Assembly: GCA_023228145.1 (NCBI GenBank)
Contig: JALOBU010000008.1
Span: 60,640 to 124,639 of the forward strand
From: Bacteroidales bacterium
GTDB taxonomy: Bacteria > Bacteroidota > Bacteroidia > Bacteroidales > CAIWKO01
DNA: 64,000 nucleotides
Direction of reading: 5' to 3'
Shown in pieces: positions 18,614-26,946 of the stretch. A program made the position numbers and the translations under genes. The first letter of the stretch is position 1. The number at the start of each line of letters is the position of its first letter. The notes under the pieces were generated by a model. It made no database searches, was not told the origin of the DNA, and was given only the letters and a program-made list of their open reading frames with translations.

Positions 18614-19378
18614 TTATAAAAATTTTCTGATAACGAGTTCTTCCAGTTTTTGATAGGTTTCAGAACCCTCTTCCCACCCCAAATTTGTTTTTATTTCTTC
18701 CAGGTAAACAGTAGTATCTTCAATACTTGTAAAAGAATTAATAGTGTCAATAGTTTTGTTATATAGTTGTAAATCTCCTCTAAACAACTCGTTAATAAAT
18801 AAAAATTTATCGTTAATCCCTATGGCGCTCTTTAAATTCTGAATGGAAACTTTTCCTATTTTTTCTGCCACAGTTTTGTCTGTTTTTTCAGAAAATAATT
18901 TCTCGTTTAACGATGGTGAAGATTCTTTGTATTTGTCTGCCAGTGTTTCTTTATCCGACATGGAAAACAAATCTTCGCCTTTTCTTTTATCGGTCTTTGT
19001 TTTTTTATTTACTTCGTGGCGATGTGAAATGTTGCCTCTTTCTGTTGAATAATTTTTTGAATCTTCAGAAATATCCTTATCCGGCAATACTTTTTTCTCT
19101 TGAATGATTATTTCTTGGATGTTTTTTTTGTTGCTATCTTGTTTTATAATAACATTTCCTGATTCAATCTCTGGTGATATTTTTTTTTCAAATTCTGTGG
19201 GTTTTTTGTTCAATTTATCCAGGTCAACATAACGGTCATATAAATTTCTGATGTTTGCCAAAACAATATCCAGTTCTATCTGTGGAATTTTTTTTTCGTG
19301 CTGGCATATTGTTGTGTGTTGCTCTGCAAGAGCTTCAAGAATCAGCCTTATTTCATCTTTAATAAGATTTTTAGTCAT
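18614..19378 (-). CDS. Uncharacterised protein with charged low-complexity middle
   Basis: A 254-residue protein I cannot assign. Residues 1-60 are helical (EIRLILEALAEQHTTICQHE, IELDIVLANIRNLYDRYVDL). Residues 65-165 are a charged Lys/Glu/Ser-rich, probably disordered linker. Residues ~170-254 form a helical C-terminal module (IQNLKSAIGINDKFLFINEL, LGWEEGSETYQKLEELV). No signal peptide or membrane segment is visible, so it is likely cytoplasmic. Both ends look conserved-domain-like while the middle does not. It is one base upstream of the M28 peptidase gene and divergent from tdk. Confidence 0.55.
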   Translation of the reverse strand: MTKNLIKDEIRLILEALAEQHTTICQHEKKIPQIELDIVLANIRNLYDRYVDLDKLNKKPTEFEKKISPEIESGNVIIKQDSNKKNIQEIIIQEKKVLPDKDISEDSKNYSTERGNISHRHEVNKKTKTDKRKGEDLFSMSDKETLADKYKESSPSLNEKLFSEKTDKTVAEKIGKVSIQNLKSAIGINDKFLFINELFRGDLQLYNKTIDTINSFTSIEDTTVYLEEIKTNLGWEEGSETYQKLEELVIRKFL

Positions 19379-19458
19379 ATTTTATTTTTTTAAACAGTTA
19401 ATTTTAATTTTGTATCAATTATGAGGTATAAAATTATAAAAAGTTGAACAATCCGGTA

Positions 19459-20040
19459 ATGTTTGGAGAAAAAAACAACGAAACACATAAAAAAGGATAC
19501 ATTGAGGTTATTTGTGGCTCTATGTTTTCGGGCAAAACCGAAGAATTAATACGTCGTCTTAAACGAGCCAAATACGCAAAACAAATTGTAGAAATTTTTA
19601 AACCGGAAATTGACACAAGATATGATATTGAGCGTATAGTATCTCATAATGACAATTCTATTAATTCTACTCCCGTCCAGTCATCATCTCAAATATTATT
19701 ATTATCAACAGATGTTGATGTTGTGGGTATTGATGAGGCTCAGTTTTTTGACCACGAAATTGTCAATGTCTGCAACATACTTGCCGAAAGGGGTGTCCGG
19801 ATTATTGTTGCCGGCCTTGATATGGATTACCTTGGTAAGCCTTTTGGGCCAATGCCTGCATTAATGGCTACGGCGGAATATGTAACAAAAGTTCATGCTA
19901 TTTGTGTCAGGTGCGGCAATCTTGCCTATGTTTCACATCGGAAAATACAAAACGACAAGCTTGTCTTTCTTGGAGAAAGCGATACATACGAACCCCTCTG
20001 TAGGAGTTGTTACCTAAATGCTATTCAAGCAGAAAAATAA
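19459..20040 (+). CDS. tdk: Thymidine kinase
   Basis: A 193-residue salvage enzyme that phosphorylates thymidine with ATP. The P-loop GSMFSGKTEEL, the Walker-B-like VVGIDEAQFFD, the catalytic Glu in DEAQ, and the C-terminal zinc cysteines (CVRCGN and CRSC) followed by a typical thymidine-lasso segment match type II thymidine kinase. The frame extends to a TTG at 19444, but ATG at 19459 is the natural start. TAATTTTG at 19405-19412 is a possible -7 box with no clear -33 partner. Confidence 0.93.
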   Translation: MFGEKNNETHKKGYIEVICGSMFSGKTEELIRRLKRAKYAKQIVEIFKPEIDTRYDIERIVSHNDNSINSTPVQSSSQILLLSTDVDVVGIDEAQFFDHEIVNVCNILAERGVRIIVAGLDMDYLGKPFGPMPALMATAEYVTKVHAICVRCGNLAYVSHRKIQNDKLVFLGESDTYEPLCRSCYLNAIQAEK

Positions 20041-20046
20041 AACTAA

Positions 20047-20412
20047 TTATTTTACAAAAATTGTTTTGGTGGATGTTTCGCCGGGTTTTAGGCGGATAAC
20101 TCCTCTGCCCAACACAGAATCGTTGGAGCCGGTATTTACTTTATATACCACAACATCAAGAATCCCTTCGTATTTAAAAACATGTTCAAATTTACCGGTT
20201 ATGTCAGTTTTTCCGTCAATCCTAACATCTTGATATTGGGGAGCAATAATGACATCGGCATAAGGAAGAGTAACCAGTGTGTCGTTAAGATACTTGGCAT
20301 ATATTATGGCCGTACAATCTGTGTTTTCTTTTTTACAGCCTAAAACCACAAAAAAAACAACGCTCACCGTTGCCAACACGAATAAAAGGCGTTTTCGGGT
20401 AAATATTTTCAT
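20047..20412 (-). CDS. Small lipoprotein with carboxypeptidase-regulatory-like fold
   Basis: A 121-residue exported lipoprotein. The signal peptide ends in VVLGC, giving a lipidated Cys near residue 26. The mature part is all-beta, with a pattern (PYADVIIAPQY, KTDITGKFEHVF, LKPGETSTKTIFV) resembling the Ig-like CarboxypepD-regulatory fold found in many Bacteroidota surface lipoproteins. No enzymatic motif is visible and its function is unknown. It converges with tdk, whose stop lies only seven bases away, and diverges from the cyclophilin gene. Confidence 0.65.
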   Translation of the reverse strand: MKIFTRKRLLFVLATVSVVFFVVLGCKKENTDCTAIIYAKYLNDTLVTLPYADVIIAPQYQDVRIDGKTDITGKFEHVFKYEGILDVVVYKVNTGSNDSVLGRGVIRLKPGETSTKTIFVK

Positions 20413-20509
20413 GATTAATTATTTATTTTTTCTATTTTTGTATAGTAATTTATTTACGCAAATAAAAACATTTTGTTCTAAATAAAGGCAAATTTAATAA
20501 AAAAATTTT

Positions 20510-21148
20510 ATGAAAAACATTATATTTTACATTTTTATAGCATTATTGTTATCAGCAAGCAGTTTCGGGCAATCAGAAACACAAAGTGAACCTAAATTTT
20601 TAATTAAAACAAATTTAGGGGACATTACTGTAAAGTTATATAATGAAACACCCCTGCACCGTGACAATTTTGTTAAGCTTGTCCGGGAAGGGTTTTACAA
20701 TGGTTCCATTTTTCATCGTGTTATTAATTCTTTTATGATTCAGGGCGGCGGCGCAGCAAATGGAACTGAAGATGTGGGATATACGATACCTGCAGAAATT
20801 GTTCCTAAATATTTTCATAAAAAGGGAGCTCTTGCTGCGGCCCGTATGCCCGACCAGGTCAACCCGCAAAAAGCGTCATCGGGTTCACAGTTTTATATCG
20901 TTCAGGGAAAGATTTATACGGATGCAGAACTTGACATTTTTGGGCAACGTTTAAATAGAAAATTTACGGCACAGGAACGCGAAACATATAAAACAATTGG
21001 CGGAACCCCTCATCTTGATGGCAATTATACTGTTTTTGGCGAAGTCATTGAGGGCTTTGAAATAATTAACAAAATTGCCGAAGTGAAAACTAAGGCTGGC
21101 GACAAGCCCATTGAAGACATTCAAATGACCATTACTGAAATTAAGTAA
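20510..21148 (+). CDS. Exported cyclophilin-type peptidyl-prolyl isomerase
   Basis: A 212-residue protein with a signal peptide (residues 1-20, ending SSFGQ). The cyclophilin core shows the catalytic Arg in FHRVINSFMIQGG, the segment SSGSQFYIVQGK, and LDGNYTVFGEVIEGFEI with the conserved FG-V pattern. It catalyses cis-trans isomerisation of prolyl bonds to help periplasmic folding. A Lys/Arg-rich insert (RLNRKFTAQERETYK) between the two halves is common in Bacteroidota forms. The gene is followed by pheS after 40 bases; co-transcription is possible but not shown. Confidence 0.9.
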   Translation: MKNIIFYIFIALLLSASSFGQSETQSEPKFLIKTNLGDITVKLYNETPLHRDNFVKLVREGFYNGSIFHRVINSFMIQGGGAANGTEDVGYTIPAEIVPKYFHKKGALAAARMPDQVNPQKASSGSQFYIVQGKIYTDAELDIFGQRLNRKFTAQERETYKTIGGTPHLDGNYTVFGEVIEGFEIINKIAEVKTKAGDKPIEDIQMTITEIK

Positions 21149-21188
21149 GCGGTATTCTTGAGCTATTATCATTCATAATTTTTTAAAA

Positions 21189-22211
21189 ATGAAAACCGAC
21201 ATAAGTCGTTATATTGTTGAAATTGAAAATTTTAGTACGTATTCACCTGATGAATTGGAAAAATTCAGAGTTCGTTTTCTGGGGAAAAATGGAATTGTAA
21301 ATCATTTATTTGAAGAATTTAAAAAAACCCCAAAAGAAAAAAAGCAAACAACAGGCAAACTTCTTAATCTGTTAAAACAAAAGGCAAATGAAAAATATGC
21401 CCTTCTTAAGGAAACACAAAATAAGTCTGCAACACAAGAAGAAAATGATATAGACCTTTCTTTAAATTCGTTTTCTGGTAGTTTTGGTTCAAGACACCCC
21501 ATGTCAATAATCCGAAATGAAATTATACAAATATTTTCCAGAATAGGCTTTACTATAGCCGAGGGGCCAGAAATTGAAGATGATTGGCATAATTTCACTG
21601 CATTAAATTTTGAAGAAGGGCACCCCGCCCGGGAAATGCAAGATACTTTTTTTATTGAACAAAATCCCGATATTGTTCTCCGAACACATACTTCTTCTGT
21701 GCAGGTTCGATTAATGCAAACCCAAAAACCTCCACTTCGTGCACTAATGCCTGGTCGAGTTTACCGAAATGAAGCTATTTCTGCCAGGGCTCATTGTTTT
21801 TTTCATCAAGTTGAAGGACTATATGTGGATAAAAAAGTTTCTTTTGCGGACCTTAAACAAACGTTACTGTATTTTTCTAAAGAAATGTTTGGTGCTGACA
21901 CCAAAATTAGGTTGCGTCCGTCCTACTTTCCCTTCACCGAACCATCCGCAGAAATGGATATTTCATGCACCATCTGCAAGGGCTCCGGTTGTCAGATGTG
22001 TAAAAAAACGGGTTGGGTTGAAATTTTGGGCTGCGGCATGGTTGACCCTAACGTATTGGAAAATTGCGGGATAGATAGTGCTAAATATTCTGGTTATGCT
22101 TTTGGAATGGGCATCGAACGTATAACCAATTTAAAATATACCATTAAAGACCTGAGATTGTTTTCAGAAAATGATATTCGTTTTTTGAAGCAATTCGAAA
22201 GCAATCCTTGA
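21189..22211 (+). CDS. pheS: Phenylalanyl-tRNA synthetase alpha subunit
   Basis: A 340-residue class II synthetase subunit that, with PheT, charges tRNA-Phe. The N-terminal coiled coil (residues 1-90) binds tRNA. SRHPMSIIRNEIIQIF opens the catalytic core, motif 2 is LRTHTSSVQVRLM with FHQVEGLYVD after it, and motif 3 is YAFGMGIERITNLKY. A CxxC-type knuckle (CTICKGSGCQMCKKTGW) sits before motif 3, as in many PheS. pheT is not in this window. The gene converges with the histidine kinase gene, leaving only 18 bases between stops and no obvious terminator. Confidence 0.96.
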   Translation: MKTDISRYIVEIENFSTYSPDELEKFRVRFLGKNGIVNHLFEEFKKTPKEKKQTTGKLLNLLKQKANEKYALLKETQNKSATQEENDIDLSLNSFSGSFGSRHPMSIIRNEIIQIFSRIGFTIAEGPEIEDDWHNFTALNFEEGHPAREMQDTFFIEQNPDIVLRTHTSSVQVRLMQTQKPPLRALMPGRVYRNEAISARAHCFFHQVEGLYVDKKVSFADLKQTLLYFSKEMFGADTKIRLRPSYFPFTEPSAEMDISCTICKGSGCQMCKKTGWVEILGCGMVDPNVLENCGIDSAKYSGYAFGMGIERITNLKYTIKDLRLFSENDIRFLKQFESNP

Positions 22212-22229
22212 AATAGTAAGTGGGCTGTT

Positions 22230-25200
22230 TTATTCCATATATTGCGGAACTTCAAAATAAAATGTCGTTCCTGTATTGATTTCCGACTCAAACCATACTG
22301 TTCCCTTAAAGTTTTCAATTATTCCCTTAACTATCGCAAGCCCCAGGCCCATGCCTTCGGATTTGGTGGAAAAATATGGTGTAAAAATTTTCTGCTTCAT
22401 CTCGTCAGATATTCCTTCCCCATTATCTTCTACAGACACCCTTACCCTACCCTCAAATAATTTAACATAAATTTCAATTTTCCCTTTTTCTTTATTGCCG
22501 ATAGCCTGAAATGCATTTACCAGAAGGTTGTTCATCACACGCATCATTTGTCTTTTATCAACAAGCACAAAAACCTTTTTCTCATCCTTCTCATCGAAAA
22601 ATATATTGATTTTCATATTATAATCGAACATGGATATTGAATCTTTGATTAATTTAATGATATCTACTTTTTCGTTATGAGGCTGGGGCATCTGGGCAAA
22701 ATATGAAAATTCAGATGCAATAACAGACAGATTTTCAATTTGTTCAACAATGTTCTTGGTGAAGCGTTCCATTTTGTTGTCTAAATCGGGAGCTTTTTCT
22801 TTCCAGGCCTTTTCCAAATATTGAACACTAAGTTTCATCGGAGTAAGCGGGTTCTTAATTTCATGGGCTACCTGCATAGCCATAACTCTCCAGGCACCCT
22901 CTCTTTCTGAACGTGAGAGCATTTCTGCGCTTTTTTCTAATTCGTCTATCATCCTGTTATATTCTGTAACAAGGGATCCGATTTCATCATGTCCTGACCA
23001 GTAAATCTTTTCATTTTTACCTATTAGCTTCAAATGACTTATTTTGTCCCTTATCACATTTAATGGCCTTGTGATCCTTTCTGCTATTATTAAAGCAAGC
23101 AAAACAGAAATTGCAATGAGAAACACATAAATATTAATAAATGCCATCAAAAATGATGAAAGTTCTTTTTTTAATTCGTTTTCTTTTGCAAAATATGGTA
23201 AATTAATAAAGTATAATAGTTTGTTATCTCGGTTGTAATAAGGCATGTAGGCAGAATAATATTCCAGCTTGCCAATATTTTCCTTCTGAATAAAAAGCGT
23301 TTTCTTTTCTGAAGTAAGTTGAAAAAATGCAGTTGTATTCATTTTTCTGGAAATCAGTCCTTCTTCATAAACCTGTGGTCTTGACGAAGCAATTAGGGTC
23401 CCATTGGTATCAAAAAGATTAATATCTGTAAAAAACACATTAGAAAACTTAACAAGGGCATTAGAAATAAATAAAAGTTGCTCTTCGGACATGATACCAT
23501 CAGGAATCTTGTGTTGAAGTTCTATTAATATGGACATGGTTTTTTCGCTCAGTAAATCCATATTTTTTTGCTCATTTAGATTTCTAATAAAATAATATGT
23601 AGAAAGTCCAATTACTATAAAAGAAATCATAATAATTGAAATTATGGATATCTGAAGTCTTTTTTTAAAGTTTATCTGAACAAGGTCTTTTCTAAAGGGG
23701 ATATTTAGAATCAGAAAACAGAAAAATAAAATAAGGCTGAAAATTGTAAAAAGAATTGAAAACGGGGCTAAAGAGTCAGTGATGCTGCCATTTTTTTTAC
23801 TAATTATTAAAACTGCTGCCGGGTCTGTTTGATAACACAGATGATTATAACCGTTTTTGTCGTACGTAAAAATTCCGTTTTTAAAATCTTTATTTTCAAT
23901 TTTTAACTTAGTTGTATAATAATGTTTCCCATATGCATCAACTAAATTGTTATTATAATAACGTGCATAAGAATAGTCAGACAAATCGGCATTAATAAAG
24001 TGTTTTTTATCAATCAACAATTCCGGATATCCCAAGCCTTTAAGAATAAATTTTGAAGTAAGTTCAACAAAAACATGAATATCTGAAGTGTCTTTTCTAA
24101 ATCGAAATTCTGATAAATAATGATTCCCGCTTGTACCATAATTCAGTAAAAATAAATTATCACAGGTAGATGTTTTTCCGTAACGGGTTTTTAACTCATT
24201 AAAAAAATCAATACAATTTGTTTTATTTAGTGCAGTTTCAACCATCAGGCTGTCGTTTTTACTACACATAGTTATCTGTATTTTATATTTACTCCAATAA
24301 CCAGAAAAATATTTTTTTAAAATATAATCTTTCGATTGTGTTTCGCTTTCGGGATATTTTTTAATATAACTTTTTAAATTTTTATCTGTTGTTATATTTT
24401 TTATAACGTCTTTAAACATATTTTCCGCCAAAATATCTTCGCCCGAAGATAATTTCATGGCAAAAACTTTTCTTTTTTCCAGCTCTTTCCTTGTGTTACT
24501 ATTTGATACAATATAGGTAGCGGTGCCGGAAAAAAGTATGAGATAAAACAGTATTTCATAATAATTTAAGTTCTTTTTTAGTATTTGTCTGATAAGCATA
24601 AATACAAGATAATAAACTGCAAAAACACTTAAAATCAATATTTTATATTGCCATGTTTCGGGAATTGCTGTGGCAAGAAGAATACTGGTAACAGTCAAAA
24701 TGCCGGCGAAAACATAATAATTAAGCCCTATTTTTTGAATAATTCTTAACATTTGAACCGTCAACAATACACAGGAAAGAGCTATAAATGAAATTAATAG
24801 TAATCCTATCAAACTAAAGCCATTTAGAGAAAATATCTGATTTAAATTAAACGAAATGGTTGAGTCAACAACCATTTTATTTATTAGGCCAAAAGATTTC
24901 ATAAAAATCAAACCTGAAAAAGCGATGAGCAAAACAACAATAAAGCTTCCGGGGATTTTTTTTATAATTATTTTTTGAGGCAGTAAATATGATTTTTTAT
25001 ATATTATATAAGAGGCGATAAGAAACAAACAAACATTTAAAATCAAATCGCCAAAAGAAGGTAAAAGCTCAGAAGAAGCATAATATACTGGGCTAAAAAT
25101 TTTTGTTTGATAAAGGTCGTGTGGTACTTTAAAATAAAACAATATACCTCGGAAAATAAACATGTCCAACACAAATCCCAAATAATAATATTTTTCATAA

Positions 25201-25913
25201 ACCGGGAAAAAAAGCGACACTTGCTTGTGTAAATAATATAAAATAAAAATTACAAAAACAAAAACAAGAAAATAAAACAAGAAAATAAATATTTCCTGAT
25301 TTTCTGTTAATTGATTGTCTCCATCCATAACCAGTGAAAACATTACTCGGCCTTCTTTGTTTTTTACTATGAAGGCATTCTTAATACTATCTGATAAGTC
25401 AATTCTTTGATTGTTGTTAATTAGATCGGGGTTAATTTCATTCAGCAAATAATCATTTTCATATTTATATTCCGATTTAACAAGAATGGCAGCAATACAA
25501 ACTTTTTGCTTTGTTTTTAAGGTTTTTAAAACATACCAACCATTTTCAACCCTGACAAGATTTTTGTTTTCAAAAAATTCTTCATTATAAGTTAATGGAA
25601 TTGGAAAATAGTTGTCGGACCAAAAAATCAAACTATCCTTCTTATATACATAATAAGAAATATCTTTTTCTCTGGTTTTTGGTAATTCTTTTTTAAAGGC
25701 ATCAAAATCATTCTGAAATGTATTTTGGTTAATAGCTATTAATTTGTTTAAGTATTTCTCGGCAATTTCTTCTTTTTTGTGTAGTTGTTTTTCAAATTTT
25801 TTCAAATTTTTTTCCTGGCTATTATTTCCTAAATAAAAATCGTTCTTTATTAATGAAACAATTAACAAACACAGAATAACAGATAAAGACAGAAAAATAA
25901 AATTTTTATTCAT
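22230..25913 (-). CDS. Very large multi-pass membrane sensor histidine kinase (NtrY-like)
   Basis: A 1227-residue hybrid-free kinase. After an N-terminal anchor (about 5-23) and an extracytoplasmic loop, residues ~205-470 carry a block of roughly seven to nine membrane helices. A second soluble loop (~480-730), two more helices, a third sensor-like region (~800-920) and a helix (~925-948) lead into HAMP (RITRPLNVIRDKISHLKL). The phospho-acceptor His is H1017 in VAHEIKNPLTPMKLS, as in NtrY-type kinases. The ATPase has N-box NNLLVNAFQA, G1 VEDNGEGI and G2 GMGLGLAIVKG. It probably drives an unlinked response regulator, since none is adjacent. Its start is 109 bases from the neighbouring methyltransferase gene. 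Confidence 0.88.
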   Translation of the reverse strand: MNKNFIFLSLSVILCLLIVSLIKNDFYLGNNSQEKNLKKFEKQLHKKEEIAEKYLNKLIAINQNTFQNDFDAFKKELPKTREKDISYYVYKKDSLIFWSDNYFPIPLTYNEEFFENKNLVRVENGWYVLKTLKTKQKVCIAAILVKSEYKYENDYLLNEINPDLINNNQRIDLSDSIKNAFIVKNKEGRVMFSLVMDGDNQLTENQEIFIFLFYFLVFVFVIFILYYLHKQVSLFFPVYEKYYYLGFVLDMFIFRGILFYFKVPHDLYQTKIFSPVYYASSELLPSFGDLILNVCLFLIASYIIYKKSYLLPQKIIIKKIPGSFIVVLLIAFSGLIFMKSFGLINKMVVDSTISFNLNQIFSLNGFSLIGLLLISFIALSCVLLTVQMLRIIQKIGLNYYVFAGILTVTSILLATAIPETWQYKILILSVFAVYYLVFMLIRQILKKNLNYYEILFYLILFSGTATYIVSNSNTRKELEKRKVFAMKLSSGEDILAENMFKDVIKNITTDKNLKSYIKKYPESETQSKDYILKKYFSGYWSKYKIQITMCSKNDSLMVETALNKTNCIDFFNELKTRYGKTSTCDNLFLLNYGTSGNHYLSEFRFRKDTSDIHVFVELTSKFILKGLGYPELLIDKKHFINADLSDYSYARYYNNNLVDAYGKHYYTTKLKIENKDFKNGIFTYDKNGYNHLCYQTDPAAVLIISKKNGSITDSLAPFSILFTIFSLILFFCFLILNIPFRKDLVQINFKKRLQISIISIIMISFIVIGLSTYYFIRNLNEQKNMDLLSEKTMSILIELQHKIPDGIMSEEQLLFISNALVKFSNVFFTDINLFDTNGTLIASSRPQVYEEGLISRKMNTTAFFQLTSEKKTLFIQKENIGKLEYYSAYMPYYNRDNKLLYFINLPYFAKENELKKELSSFLMAFINIYVFLIAISVLLALIIAERITRPLNVIRDKISHLKLIGKNEKIYWSGHDEIGSLVTEYNRMIDELEKSAEMLSRSEREGAWRVMAMQVAHEIKNPLTPMKLSVQYLEKAWKEKAPDLDNKMERFTKNIVEQIENLSVIASEFSYFAQMPQPHNEKVDIIKLIKDSISMFDYNMKINIFFDEKDEKKVFVLVDKRQMMRVMNNLLVNAFQAIGNKEKGKIEIYVKLFEGRVRVSVEDNGEGISDEMKQKIFTPYFSTKSEGMGLGLAIVKGIIENFKGTVWFESEINTGTTFYFEVPQYME

Positions 25914-26021
25914 TATATTATTTTATTTGTCATAATCCATAAAAAACGGCTTAATTTAATGCGATATAGAAATGTTTTGAAACAAAATCATGTTCTAATA
26001 CTATAATTGGTTTATATACTC

Positions 26022-26924
26022 CTATATGTCTTCTATTTCGCTTGTTTTTTTAAAAACAAAAATTAAGCTAGAATATTCATTTCTATTTTTCTTTGCCCAC
26101 ATATTTGATTTCAATCCATTTATTAAAGCATTAAAAATATTTTTTTTACCATTTTTATATTTTTCGCTTAACAGACTAATATAATATGCGTCAAATTTTA
26201 AAGGATAAATATCAATGATTTTAAAATTATGTTTTTGAAATAACCCAATCAATGATTTTTTAGAAAAATGATATAAATGTCTGGGTAAATCAAATCCTGC
26301 CCAATATTTTTGATATTTACAGGCATCATAACAATTAATATTGGGGACTGCAATAACGGCTATTCCATTATACTTTAATAAATTATACAATTGTTGAACT
26401 CTTTCATTAATATTGTGCACATGTTCAATTACATGCCACATTGTGATAACGTCAAAGGTTCCTTTTTCAATGACATCAAGCTTGGTTTCTGAAAATACAT
26501 CTATTTTGTATTGTTTAATTGCATGGCTACGAGAGGCATCGTCTGGTTCTATTCCAAGAACAGTCCATTTTAATTTTTTAAAATAATTCAAAAATTCACC
26601 TGTAGCGCATCCAATATCCAGAATAGCTCCGCTTTGAACATATTTGTTTATCAGTTTGTATTTTGTCTTATGATTGAGTTTTCTTGCAAAATGATAAAGT
26701 TTGTTTGTAATACCTTTTTTAATATTGCTGTGCGATATGTATTCTTTTGTCTTATAATATTTTATTATTTCGTTCTTATCCGGCCTTGGGGTTACAAAAA
26801 GAAATTCACAATTGTCACATTTGATAATTGTATAATTTTCATGTGTATAAAAGTAATCTTTGCTTTTTAAATACTCTGAAAAAGATGTATTTCCACAAAT
26901 TTCGCAACTTTTTATTATTTCCAT
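26022..26924 (-). CDS. Class I SAM-dependent methyltransferase with N-terminal zinc motif
   Basis: A 300-residue protein. The N-terminus has CEICG and, 25 residues on, KCDNCEFLF, a four-Cys zinc motif common in Bacteroidota sugar or lipid methyltransferases. Methyltransferase motif I is ILDIGCATGEFLNYF, and FDVITMWHVIEHVHNI is the core acidic/His region of Methyltransf_23-type proteins. The substrate is unknown. The frame is open to 26957, but that would run through the parS palindrome and overlap mnmG, so I chose the ATG at 26924. It is the last gene of the minus-strand block beginning with the DUF4175 gene. Confidence 0.8.
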   Translation of the reverse strand: MEIIKSCEICGNTSFSEYLKSKDYFYTHENYTIIKCDNCEFLFVTPRPDKNEIIKYYKTKEYISHSNIKKGITNKLYHFARKLNHKTKYKLINKYVQSGAILDIGCATGEFLNYFKKLKWTVLGIEPDDASRSHAIKQYKIDVFSETKLDVIEKGTFDVITMWHVIEHVHNINERVQQLYNLLKYNGIAVIAVPNINCYDACKYQKYWAGFDLPRHLYHFSKKSLIGLFQKHNFKIIDIYPLKFDAYYISLLSEKYKNGKKNIFNALINGLKSNMWAKKNRNEYSSLIFVFKKTSEIEDI

Positions 26925-26930
26925 TTTTCT

Positions 26931-26946
26931 TGTTTCACGTGAAACA
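26931..26946. promoter_or_regulatory. Exact parS palindrome (ParB-binding site)
   Basis: TGTTTCACGTGAAACA, a perfect 16-bp palindrome identical to the classical parS consensus of B. subtilis and many other bacteria. It lies exactly between the mnmG stop (26947) and the methyltransferase start (26924), outside both coding regions. ParB binds such sites and spreads to organise origin-proximal DNA for chromosome segregation. Confidence 0.85.
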
